This document shows, piece by piece, positions 21,283 through 28,119 of a stretch of 28,119 nucleotides of DNA; within the stretch, counting starts at the first letter, position 1, and each line of letters starts with the position of its first letter. Below the pieces are notes generated by a model. That model made no database searches, was not told the origin of the DNA, and saw nothing but the letters and a program-made list of their open reading frames with translations. The position numbers and the translations under genes were made by a program. Source of the stretch: Alphaproteobacteria bacterium (lineage in GTDB: Bacteria > Pseudomonadota > Alphaproteobacteria > GCA-2731375); assembly GCA_030746295.1 (NCBI GenBank), contig JASLMY010000031.1, forward strand, positions 1 through 28,119. The letters are read 5' to 3'.

Positions 21283-22284
21283 ATGGTCGATCTGAGGCAC
21301 ACATTTCGCAGCCCGAACGCCGCCGCCGCGACCGGCTTGATCGGCTTGTCGTCGATCTGCTTCGGGGTTGTGCCGCTGTTCGCGCGGCATCTGCTGGACG
21401 AAGGCCTGACGGCTGAGGTGATCGCCATTTATCGTTTCGGTCTCTCGGCCCTGATCGTGCTGCCCTTTATGCGATTGAACCGACACAAGCTGCGGCAAGC
21501 GCTGCTCCTCTTCGCCACCGGCCTCGTCATGGGCCTTGGTTGGTCGAGCTATATCCGCGCCATCGAGGTAGCCCCCCTGGCGAGCGCCGGCATCATCTAC
21601 ATGACCTATCCGCTGTTCGCCGTGATCTTCGCTCGTTTGCTGCTGGGCCAACGGCTGACGACACGCGCGTTGATGGCGGTCTCGTTGGTACTCGGCGCCG
21701 CGGTCATCGCCCTATCGCCGTCCGCGCCCGAGCCGGACCAATTCGGGGCATTGCTGCGCTCCCTCCCGGCGCCGGTCACCTTTGCCCTCATCGTCGTCGT
21801 GCTCGCTGCCCTGACCTCGCGGCTGCATGTCTTGGAGCGGGTCGGCTGTGGTATGGCGGGGGCCGTCGCAGGGCTGCTGCCCTCGGTCCTGGCGGCGGAC
21901 AACACAGTGTTGGTGCCGGGATCGGCGGGAACCTGGGCCTTGATCGCAGGCATGGTCGTCGTCACCGCCACCGGGCCGCAGCTTCTCTACGTCTTCGCCG
22001 CGCCGAAGGTCGGGACCTCGCGTGCCGCCGTGGCCGGCGCCCTGGAGCTGCCGACGATGATCGCGGTCGGCTGGCTCGCCTTCGCCGAAGCGATCGGCCC
22101 CGCCGACTTCGTCGCGGCAATCCTGATTGCAGCAGCGGTCGCGACGGCACCACCTATCGTCCGGACGGCACCGAACTCGGCGTCGAACGCATTGGCCGCC
22201 GGGGCGAGGCGGAGACGCCGCGCCTTCAAAGCGCTTGGGCGGAACGCACCAAGCCTTCGTAGAGGCCATCGAGCCGCCGCATAA
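21283..22284 (+). CDS. EamA/DMT family transporter
   Basis: A 333-residue membrane protein with about ten hydrophobic segments in two EamA halves (drug/metabolite transporter superfamily). The first half includes 'GLSSICFGVVPLFARHLLDE' and 'SYIRAIEVAPLASAGIIYMT', the second 'GTSRAAVAGALELPTMIAVG'. The C-terminal tail after about residue 295 is basic and unlike a membrane segment. The last 59 bases overlap the convergent LLM oxidoreductase gene. Divergent transcription from the LysR gene suggests regulated export of the LysR effector or a related metabolite. No clear ribosome-binding site precedes the ATG. Confidence 0.88.
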   Translation: MVDLRHTFRSPNAAAATGLIGLSSICFGVVPLFARHLLDEGLTAEVIAIYRFGLSALIVLPFMRLNRHKLRQALLLFATGLVMGLGWSSYIRAIEVAPLASAGIIYMTYPLFAVIFARLLLGQRLTTRALMAVSLVLGAAVIALSPSAPEPDQFGALLRSLPAPVTFALIVVVLAALTSRLHVLERVGCGMAGAVAGLLPSVLAADNTVLVPGSAGTWALIAGMVVVTATGPQLLYVFAAPKVGTSRAAVAGALELPTMIAVGWLAFAEAIGPADFVAAILIAAAVATAPPIVRTAPNSASNALAAGARRRRRAFKALGRNAPSLRRGHRAAA

Positions 22285-23104
22285 ATCGGTCGAAATTTCG
22301 GCTCGTCAGGCCGAGGATGACCTGGGCGGCCCCTTCGTCGCGGAACCGCGTCACCGTCTCCAGGTCGGCCTTGCCGTCGGGCGGACCGACGAAGATCTCG
22401 ATGTCCTCGAGGCCCCGACCTTCCCGTTCCAGCAATGCCGTCAACTTCTGGAGTCGCTCGGGCAGCTTCTCCGGCACCATGCCGGCGGCGAACCAGCCCT
22501 GGCCGAAGCGGGCCACCCGGGTAAGCGCCGCATCGCTCTCGCCGCCGAAATAGAGCGGCGGGTGCGGCTTCTGCACCGGCTTGGGGCTCTGATAGCAGGG
22601 CGGCAGGTTGTAGAACTCGCCCTCATACTGACAAAGCTCGTCGCACCACAGCGTCTTCATGACGCCGATGTAGTCACGCGCCCGTGCGCCGCGGCGCTCG
22701 AAGGGCACGCCCAAGGTATCGAATTCCTCGGCGAGCCAGCCGACGCCGATGCCGAAATCGAGCCTGCCGCCAGACAGCACGTCGACGTCGGCGGCCTGCT
22801 TGGCCGTGTAGACGGGGTGACGCTGGGGCAGAATGCAGATCCCCGTGCCGAGGCGGATGCGGCTCGTCTGGGCCGCAGCGAAGGCGAGGCCGGTGAAGGG
22901 CTCCAACGGCAGCGCCTTGGTATCGAAGGGAAAGCTGCCGTCGACGGAATAGGGGTAGTGCGAGCGGATCTCGGGCGTCAGCACCACGTGCTCGGGCAGC
23001 CAGAGGGAATGGAACTCGCGCTCCTCGACGGCGCGGGCCGCTTGGCCGAGAAACTCGGGATCGGCCGAATCGCCGCCGAGATAGAGCTGAATGCCGATCT
23101 TCAT
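22226..23104 (-). CDS. LLM-class flavin-dependent oxidoreductase (F420-type subfamily)
   Basis: A 292-residue luciferase-like monooxygenase-fold protein. It begins MKIGIQLYLGG and contains 'HSLWLPEHVVLTPEIRSHYP', 'SRIRLGTGICILPQRHPVYT', 'LSGGRLDFGIGVGWLAEEFD' and 'PHPPLYFGGESDAALTRVAR', all conserved in the TIGR03619-like branch. Members use FMN or F420; which cofactor cannot be decided from sequence, and F420 is uncommon though not absent in proteobacteria. ATG 23104 (MKIG) is preferred over ATG 23122 because AAGGG lies eight bases upstream. The 3' end overlaps the convergent EamA gene by 59 bases. Confidence 0.9.
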   Translation of the reverse strand: MKIGIQLYLGGDSADPEFLGQAARAVEEREFHSLWLPEHVVLTPEIRSHYPYSVDGSFPFDTKALPLEPFTGLAFAAAQTSRIRLGTGICILPQRHPVYTAKQAADVDVLSGGRLDFGIGVGWLAEEFDTLGVPFERRGARARDYIGVMKTLWCDELCQYEGEFYNLPPCYQSPKPVQKPHPPLYFGGESDAALTRVARFGQGWFAAGMVPEKLPERLQKLTALLEREGRGLEDIEIFVGPPDGKADLETVTRFRDEGAAQVILGLTSRNFDRFMRRLDGLYEGLVRSAQAL

Positions 23105-23204
23105 CTGCCGCGCCCTTCTCATCCACGGGTTTGCCTGTTAGGCCTATTCTTCTCGGTCGGAACGGCTTCCGCAATCGGCTTCTCGGGCGGCGGCCTCGTG
23201 AGAA

Positions 23205-24104
23205 ATGGATGGGCAAGGGGTCGCGGCCGCCGTGACGGATCAACGCACCGCCATCCTTCTATTCCTGGCCTCGATCGGCTTCATCACCGTCGTCGACACC
23301 TCGGCCAAGTACCTGACCGCCGACTTGCACGCCTTCGAGATCGTCTGGGGCTATTTCCTCGGCATCGTGACGCCGCTTGTCATCTACGCCCTGGCCATCG
23401 GCGCTCCCCGCCGCGGCCTCCTCTATACAGGGCGGCCGGTGCTGCAGATCGCGCGCTCGGGCCTTCTGGTCTTGTCGATCGCGACGCTCTTCGTCGGCCT
23501 GACTTACCTGCCGATCGCCGAGGCCACCGCCATCAGTTTCATGTCGCCGCTCTTCATCGTCGCCCTTTCGGGGCCGATGCTGGGTGAGCGGGTCGGCATC
23601 CACCGCTGGGTGGCGGTTGTGATCGGGCTCTTGGGCGTTCTCGTCATCGTCCGCCCGGGCGGCGGTCTCGCCCATTGGGCCGTCTCCATGCCGCTCATCG
23701 GGGCCGTCGCTTTCGCCGCCTACCAGCTCTCGACCCGGGTCCTGGCCGCGACCGACACGGTCTTCGCCACCCTCTTCTACACCGGTGTCGGCGGCTTCTT
23801 CTGGACCTGTCTCCTGGTGCCGTTCTTCTGGACCATGCCGAGCCCCGGCCAATGGATCGCCTTCCTCGCCATCGGCAGCTTGGGCGTGGCCGCACACCTC
23901 TGCCTCATCAAGGCCTTCGAGCTAGCCCAAGCCTCGCTGCTGGCGCCCTTCAACTACACCAAGCTCGTTTGGGCCGCGTTGGCGGGCTACCTCGTCTTCG
24001 GCGACGTGCCCTCGCTCAACACGCTGGCCGGCTGCGCCCTCATCATCGCCAGCGGCCTCTACGTCATCCTGCGCGAGCGGCCGGCGCCGAAGGTGACGCG
24101 CTAA
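23205..24104 (+). CDS. EamA/DMT family transporter (second copy, unrelated in detail)
   Basis: A 299-residue inner-membrane protein with ten predicted helices in two EamA repeats. Landmarks are 'FITVVDTSAKYLTADLHAFE', 'LTYLPIAEATAISFMSPLFI', 'LLGVLVIVRPGGG' at the end of repeat 1, and 'AQASLLAPFNYTKLVWAALA' with 'LAGCALIIASGLYVILRERP' in repeat 2. This is the common alphaproteobacterial branch related to S-adenosylmethionine uptake/riboflavin-type DMT proteins, but the substrate is unknown. The ATG at 23205 lacks a good ribosome-binding site; a GTG at 23232 is an alternative. It stands alone between divergent and convergent neighbours. Confidence 0.9.
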   Translation: MDGQGVAAAVTDQRTAILLFLASIGFITVVDTSAKYLTADLHAFEIVWGYFLGIVTPLVIYALAIGAPRRGLLYTGRPVLQIARSGLLVLSIATLFVGLTYLPIAEATAISFMSPLFIVALSGPMLGERVGIHRWVAVVIGLLGVLVIVRPGGGLAHWAVSMPLIGAVAFAAYQLSTRVLAATDTVFATLFYTGVGGFFWTCLLVPFFWTMPSPGQWIAFLAIGSLGVAAHLCLIKAFELAQASLLAPFNYTKLVWAALAGYLVFGDVPSLNTLAGCALIIASGLYVILRERPAPKVTR

Positions 24105-24132
24105 GACACACCGTCGAATCCTGCCTGTGCCC

Positions 24133-24831
24133 TCAGCCGACCCGGTCGCGCCATTCGGTCCAATAGACCTCGGGATGATCCGGCCAATAGTCGCTGTAGT
24201 AGGGGATCAGGGGCTTGAAGGCGTCGAAGACGCGACGCAGGTCGAGGACCGCGTCACCGCCCTCTTCCGGCGCGGGATGGGCCATGTCGACCCTGAGGTC
24301 GGTCCTGGGCCGCGCCCCCGGCAGCGCCACGATCAGCCCGGCCGAGCGTTGGCCGATCGGTTGCCCGCCGGCGCGGTAGCCGGCCTCGAGCGTCCGCATC
24401 AGCCGCTCCTCGAAATCCTGGGAGGCCTCGTCGTGGTAGGCTTGGTACATCGCGTCGACGACTCGGGCCCCGGCAATGGCATTGCCCATGACGACGAAAC
24501 CGTCGCCGAGCTTGTGGCCGGTGAAATCCTTACCCTCGACGCCGCTGTGGACGCCGGTCTCGCCGTCGGCGGTGACGATGCCGATCTGGCGGTACTCGAA
24601 ATGGGAATCGTAGTTGGCGAGCGCGGTCAGGATCTGGGCCGGCGTCATCCCGTTCTGGGCGAGGTCGAGGCCGATCTCACCGAGCTTGGGGTTGCTGTGG
24701 CACTGCGACGAGATCGCCGCCACACCACCGCGGACATGCGGGCAGCGCGAGGCAACGCCGTAGGGCCCGGTCGCCAGACAGATCCCCAAAGCGCCGTCTT
24801 CCGCTGACCTCGCGACGACCGTGAAAGTCAT
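24133..24831 (-). CDS. DUF1028 family protein (Ntn-hydrolase-like fold)
   Basis: A 232-residue soluble protein of the DUF1028 family. It begins MTFTVVARSAEDGALGICLA, followed by 'GGVAAISSQCHSNPKLGEIG', 'GMTPAQILTALANYDSHFEY', 'RQIGIVTADGETGVHSG' and 'GHKLGDGFVVMGNAIAG', the characteristic order of conserved blocks; DUF1028 is related to Ntn hydrolases. No enzymatic activity is established as far as I know. The gene often occurs near amino acid or peptide metabolism genes. A GGGAGGG about five bases upstream supports the start. It is divergent from the PhyH dioxygenase gene. Confidence 0.9.
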   Translation of the reverse strand: MTFTVVARSAEDGALGICLATGPYGVASRCPHVRGGVAAISSQCHSNPKLGEIGLDLAQNGMTPAQILTALANYDSHFEYRQIGIVTADGETGVHSGVEGKDFTGHKLGDGFVVMGNAIAGARVVDAMYQAYHDEASQDFEERLMRTLEAGYRAGGQPIGQRSAGLIVALPGARPRTDLRVDMAHPAPEEGGDAVLDLRRVFDAFKPLIPYYSDYWPDHPEVYWTEWRDRVG

Positions 24832-24918
24832 GCTGCCCTCCCATATCCCTTCGGCCGACCGATCGCCGGCCCGCCAACCCTATCAATCGCCGATTCGTCC
24901 CGGTAGGTCGCCACCCTC

Positions 24919-24924
24919 TTGACA
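24919..24924 (+). promoter_or_regulatory. Possible -35 element upstream of the PhyH gene
   Basis: CTTGACA, the usual alphaproteobacterial -35 form, occurs with TTGACA at 24919-24924. Seventeen bases on, the sequence is CTCCTT (24942-24947), a poor -10. The position, 56 bases before the ATG at 24980, is right for a promoter of the dioxygenase gene. Confidence 0.3.
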
Positions 24925-24979
24925 GCCGGGCCGCCATCGCGCTCCTTTGGCGCGACATATTGAAGGAGAACGATCAGCG

Positions 24980-25870
24980 ATGCTGTCCGAGAGCGACGTT
25001 CGGTTCTACCACGACAACGGCTATATCGTCGTGCCGGCGGTCTATTCAGCCGAAGAGGTGGCGAAGCTCCGCCGGGTGACGGAGGCGTTCGTCGAGAAGT
25101 CGCGCCAGGTGACCGAGAATGACGATACCTACGACCTGGAGGACACCCACACGGCCGAGCACCCGATGGTACGCCGCCTGAAGACGCCCGACCTCATTCA
25201 CGAGACCTATCGCGAAGCCTCGCGCAAGCCCGAGGTCGTCGCCATCCTGCAGCAATTGATCGGCCCCGACGTCCGCTACCAAACGGGCAAGCTGAACCTG
25301 AAATCGGCCGGCGGCGGTGCCGCCGTGGAATGGCACCAGGACTGGGCCTTCTATCCCCACACCAACGACGATCTCTGTGCCGTCGGTATCCTTATGGACG
25401 ATGTCGACCTGGAGAACGGGCCGCTCATGGTGGCGCCGGGCAGTCACAACGGCCCGACCTACGACCATCATTCGAACGGTTACTTCTGCGGCGCCGTCAA
25501 CGATGCGGCTGCCGACCCGGAGTACGAGCGCGCCGTGCCCTTGACCGGCAAGGCGGGCTCGATCTCGATCCACCATGTCCGCATCCTGCACGGCTCGCGC
25601 CCCAACCTCTCGGGCCGCGACCGACGCTTGCTGCTCTTCCAATACTGCGCCGCCGACGCTTGGCCGCTCCTGGCAGCGCCCGACATCGAAGCCTTCGACG
25701 CCAACCTGCTGAGCGGCGAGCCTTCGGTGGTGCCGCGCCTTGCCGACGTGCCGGTCCGGATGCCGCTGCCGCCGGCCAAGCACGGCGGCTCGATCTACGA
25801 GAACCAGCGCGGCAGCCGGGCCAGCATCCTAGGCCATCCGGAAGAGAAGGTGGTCGTGGCCGCCGAGTGA
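24980..25870 (+). CDS. Phytanoyl-CoA dioxygenase (PhyH) family protein
   Basis: A 296-residue Fe(II)/2-oxoglutarate-dependent oxygenase that would hydroxylate a small molecule or acyl-CoA. The N-terminus 'LSESDVRFYHDNGYIVVPAV' is typical. The iron ligands are H119 and D121 (EWHQDWAFYPHT) and H204 (HHVRILHGSRPNLS), with an arginine in 'GRDRRLLLFQY' (213-220) placed to bind 2-oxoglutarate. All catalytic residues are present, unlike in the PhyH remnant at 11389-11832. GAAGGAGAA (24962-24970) nine bases upstream of ATG 24980 fixes the start and excludes the TTG at 24947. The substrate is unknown; bacterial PhyH proteins act on many compounds, including osmolytes and phosphonates. Confidence 0.92.
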   Translation: MLSESDVRFYHDNGYIVVPAVYSAEEVAKLRRVTEAFVEKSRQVTENDDTYDLEDTHTAEHPMVRRLKTPDLIHETYREASRKPEVVAILQQLIGPDVRYQTGKLNLKSAGGGAAVEWHQDWAFYPHTNDDLCAVGILMDDVDLENGPLMVAPGSHNGPTYDHHSNGYFCGAVNDAAADPEYERAVPLTGKAGSISIHHVRILHGSRPNLSGRDRRLLLFQYCAADAWPLLAAPDIEAFDANLLSGEPSVVPRLADVPVRMPLPPAKHGGSIYENQRGSRASILGHPEEKVVVAAE

Positions 25871-25880
25871 CCGCGGCGCG

Positions 25881-26309
25881 CTAACCCACCTGCATGCCGT
25901 AGGTGCCGCGGCCGACCGCGACCAGGCGCTGTTGGTCGTCGAAGACGTCGATGTCGACGACGCCGACGGTGCGGCCGGCGCGCCGGACGCGGGCCGTCGC
26001 GGTCAACTCGGCGCTGAAGGCCGGGCGCAGGAAGTCGGTGCGGAAGTTGATCGTCGGCACGCCGCCGCCAAGGCTCATCACCAGGACATAGTCGCCCACG
26101 ACGTCGATCAGCGAGGCGATCGGCCCGCCGTGGAACTGGCCGGTGCCGGCACCGCGTTCGAACTCGGGCTTCAAGGGCATCGCCACGGTGACTTCTTGCG
26201 CTTCGGGGTCGGCCCGAACCACGGTCAGACCGAGGGTCGAGATGAACGGCGAGGCGTCCAGCATCGCCTGGATCTGCTCGGCATCGAGCGGTGTCTCGGG
26301 CTTGCTCAT
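25881..26309 (-). CDS. PaaI-family acyl-CoA thioesterase (hotdog fold)
   Basis: A 142-residue hotdog-fold protein that probably hydrolyses acyl- or aryl-CoA thioesters. The hotdog helix motif is 'GQFHGGPIASLIDVVGDYVL' (about 57-76), with the H-G-G and the Asp of 'SLIDVVGD' in the positions used by PaaI-type enzymes. The strand 'VPTINFRTDFLRPAFSAEL' follows in the usual place. The ATG at 26309 overlaps the stop of the upstream reductase gene (ATGA), so the two are translated together. With the adjacent acyl-CoA synthetase on the opposite strand, this suggests CoA-thioester metabolism in this end of the window. Confidence 0.9.
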   Translation of the reverse strand: MSKPETPLDAEQIQAMLDASPFISTLGLTVVRADPEAQEVTVAMPLKPEFERGAGTGQFHGGPIASLIDVVGDYVLVMSLGGGVPTINFRTDFLRPAFSAELTATARVRRAGRTVGVVDIDVFDDQQRLVAVGRGTYGMQVG

Positions 26310-27310
26310 GGCGTCACCACGACCTTGCCGAAGACCTCGCGATCCTCCATCAGCTTGACCCCGACCTTGGCCTCCTCGATGGGCAGCACCGTGTCGATGA
26401 CAGGCTTCATCTTGTCCTCCCGGATGTAGCGCATCAGGGTCTCCAGATCCTCGCGGGTCCAGCTGTTCGAGCCCAGCACCTTCAATTCGAAAGTCCAGAT
26501 GTAGCGGATGTCGGTCTTGGGATCGAAGCCGGCGGTGGCGCCGCAGGTCAGCAACTTGCCGCCCCGCTTCAGGGCCTTGAACGAGGGCACCCAGGTCTCA
26601 CCGCCGGTGAAGTTGCAGACCACGTCGACGCCGCCGTCATAGGAGCGCCGGAAGGGCTTGCCGTAGAGCTGCCAGATCTCCTTCTCGAAGGCCGCTTTCG
26701 TGTAGTCGATGCCGTGGTCGGCGCCGAGGTCCTTGAGCCGTGCCAGCTTGTCGTCGCTGGAGGCGGCGACGACCACCTCGCAACCCAGCATCTTGGCCAG
26801 CGGCACGCAGCAGGTACCGACGCCGCCACTGGCTCCCAGGACCAGGACCTTGTCGCCGCTTTGGATTTGGCCGTTGGTGATCATCATCCGGTGCGCGGTG
26901 CCGTAGGCGACCGGCAGCGAGGCCGCCTCGGCGAAAGTGACGCCATCGGGGATCGGGATCAGCTGGCTGGCGGCGGCAAGGCAATACTCGGCGAGACCGC
27001 CGTCCAGCATCTCGCCCATCAGGCCGCGCTCGGGATGCAGCGGGTTGACCAGCACCCGGTCGCCCACCGACCAGCCCTCGACGCCTGGCCCGATCTCGGC
27101 GATCTCGCCGGCGACATCGAGCCCCGGGATAATTGGCAACGGCACCTTGATCCCCGGCATGCCGCGGCAGGTGAAGACGTCGTGGTAGTTGAGCGAGGAC
27201 GCCTTGACCCGGAGCAGGACGTGCCCTTCAGCGAGCTCCGGCTCGCGGTAGTCGGCCTGGTAGGTGAGGTTGTCGGTGCTGCCGTGCTCGTAGAGGACCG
27301 CGGCGCGCAT
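26306..27310 (-). CDS. Zinc-independent MDR-family dehydrogenase (quinone oxidoreductase-like)
   Basis: A 334-residue NAD(P)H-dependent medium-chain dehydrogenase/reductase. The nucleotide-binding motif is G159-A-S-G-G-V-G165. At the position of the catalytic zinc cysteine the sequence is 'ASSLNYHDVF' (Asn41) and the usual GHE motif is 'GLDVAGE', so catalytic zinc is probably absent, as in quinone oxidoreductases and enoyl reductases. The segments 'SVGDRVLV' and 'GGLAEYCLAAASQLIPIPDG' are typical. ATG 27310 is preferred over ATG 27316 because GGAAGGA lies six bases before the former and directly abuts the latter. It is translationally coupled to the thioesterase gene. The substrate is unknown. 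Confidence 0.9.
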   Translation of the reverse strand: MRAAVLYEHGSTDNLTYQADYREPELAEGHVLLRVKASSLNYHDVFTCRGMPGIKVPLPIIPGLDVAGEIAEIGPGVEGWSVGDRVLVNPLHPERGLMGEMLDGGLAEYCLAAASQLIPIPDGVTFAEAASLPVAYGTAHRMMITNGQIQSGDKVLVLGASGGVGTCCVPLAKMLGCEVVVAASSDDKLARLKDLGADHGIDYTKAAFEKEIWQLYGKPFRRSYDGGVDVVCNFTGGETWVPSFKALKRGGKLLTCGATAGFDPKTDIRYIWTFELKVLGSNSWTREDLETLMRYIREDKMKPVIDTVLPIEEAKVGVKLMEDREVFGKVVVTP

Positions 27311-27471
27311 GGGCATTCCTTCCCTGTCTATCAGATTCTGTCGCCGCTTGCAGAGATCGGCGCGGCCCGATTAAAGACCATCCGCTTTCCGCCACGCAAG
27401 CGTCCGGCCCCATGGACAGCGGCGCCCGCCCCTTCTATCTATGGCGCGGGAATTCGAAGCGGAGCGCACCC

Positions 27472-28119
27472 ATGGCGGGGACGGGCAATCTGGGCGATTT
27501 GACCGACCGGGATCTGGACCCGGACGCGGTCGCCGTGATCGATGCCGGCGATTGGGAAGCGCCGAAGCACTTCAGTCACGGCGAGATCGATGCCCGGGCC
27601 GACGCGGTGGCCCGGGCGCTCGTCGCTCGCGGACACCGGGCCGGCGAGCGGATCGCCATCCTGGCCGCCAACAGCGCCGACTACCTCGTCGCCTATTTCG
27701 GCACCATGCGGGCCGGCCTCGTATCGGTGCCGATGAACTGGAAGTTCCCGAAGGAGACCATCGCCTACATCTTGGGCGACGCCGAGGTGAAGTTCGCCTT
27801 CGTCGATGCCGAGCGCGCCGCCCTCTGCCCCAAGGCGCTGCCCCGCGTCGCCTTCGGCCCGGAGTTCGAGGCCTTCCTCGACCCCGGCACCTTCGACATC
27901 GTTCGCCCGGCCGACGACACTATCGCCATGTTTCTCTATACTTCGGGCTCGACCGGCCGGCCCAAGGGCGTGCCGCTGACGCATCGGGGCCATCTTTGGG
28001 CCGTCCAGCGGCGGCTCGAGCTCAATCCGGACGTCGGCTGCCATTGCTTCCTGGTCGCGGCCCCGCTTTACCATATGAACGCGTTGGCGATCTCCAAGGT
28101 GGCCCAGGCCGGTCACGCC
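27472..28119 (+). CDS. AMP-binding acyl-CoA synthetase/ligase (3' end beyond window)
   Basis: The first 216 residues of an adenylate-forming enzyme, probably an acyl-CoA ligase of usual length near 500. The P-loop motif Y156-T-S-G-S-T-G-R-P-K-G166 is intact and is followed by 'VPLTHRGH'. 'ERIAILAANSADYLVAYFGT' and 'RAGLVSVPMNWKFPKETIAY' are the standard N-terminal blocks, and 'LYHMNAL' is the typical motif before the cut. GGAG seven bases before the ATG supports the start. It is divergent from the MDR reductase and thioesterase genes. The substrate-binding and C-terminal domains are outside the window, so the acid activated cannot be suggested. Confidence 0.9.
   Translation, partial: MAGTGNLGDLTDRDLDPDAVAVIDAGDWEAPKHFSHGEIDARADAVARALVARGHRAGERIAILAANSADYLVAYFGTMRAGLVSVPMNWKFPKETIAYILGDAEVKFAFVDAERAALCPKALPRVAFGPEFEAFLDPGTFDIVRPADDTIAMFLYTSGSTGRPKGVPLTHRGHLWAVQRRLELNPDVGCHCFLVAAPLYHMNALAISKVAQAGHA

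Noticed and set aside
22127..23587. Open frame of 486 codons crossing eamA, the LLM gene and the second EamA gene
   Set aside because: It crosses three recognised genes in another frame, and its composition is that of an antisense or out-of-frame product.
26291..27502. Open frame of 403 codons on the plus strand opposite the MDR reductase
   Set aside because: The minus strand encodes a clear MDR protein with its nucleotide-binding motif; the plus-strand translation has low complexity and no domain.

Overview
The window is about 28 kb of GC-rich, densely coding bacterial DNA. Codon use with almost only G/C third positions, many ATGA/GTGA stop-start overlaps and the gene families present (YdbH-YnbE-YdbL, PhyH dioxygenases, DUF1028, DUF1194, DMT and LysE exporters, acyl-CoA enzymes) suggest an alphaproteobacterium, probably of the Rhodospirillales type. 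That placement is inference; there is no rRNA or other marker here. I saw no tRNA, rRNA, insertion sequence or CRISPR array.

Layout. 1-788 (-): the N-terminal part of a BenE-type benzoate/H+ symporter. 1146-1805 (+): a LuxR-type regulator with a degenerate receiver domain. 1875-5643 (+): ydbH-ynbE-ydbL, an envelope phospholipid-transport set. 5678-8341 (+): a thioredoxin-like fusion protein, a UGSC-family selenoprotein whose Sec codon is an in-frame TGA at 7399-7401, and an unrecognised gene. 8358-10305 (-): an enolase-superfamily enzyme and a DUF1194 vWA protein. 10480-11354 (+): a TacA/TacT toxin-antitoxin module with a recognisable promoter/operator. 11389-17339 (-): a decayed PhyH gene, a crotonase, a two-subunit class I fumarase and a four-gene succinate dehydrogenase/fumarate reductase-like complex. 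17461-20242 (+): a cyclase-family hydrolase, an Hdr/GlpC-like Fe-S CCG protein and a LysE exporter. 20255-22284: divergent LysR and EamA genes. 22226-28119: an LLM oxidoreductase, a second EamA exporter, a DUF1028 protein, a PhyH dioxygenase, a PaaI-type thioesterase, a zinc-independent MDR reductase and the start of an acyl-CoA synthetase.

The most notable item is the selenoprotein locus. Read through the TGA, 7117-7641 gives one 174-residue protein with the motif U-G-S-C-T-S-C at residues 95-101. The RNA just after the TGA can fold into two overlapping, mutually exclusive hairpins with GU-containing loops, as expected of a bacterial SECIS. The gene overlaps by four bases a protein carrying a CPTC thioredoxin-like domain, so the two probably form a redox pair. 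The second point of interest is the SDH/FRD-like operon, in which the residue aligning with the covalent-FAD histidine is cysteine while the dicarboxylate-binding residues are kept. It is translationally coupled to a fumarase and divergent from a cyclase and an Hdr-like protein, which suggests a dedicated dicarboxylate branch rather than the housekeeping TCA operon.
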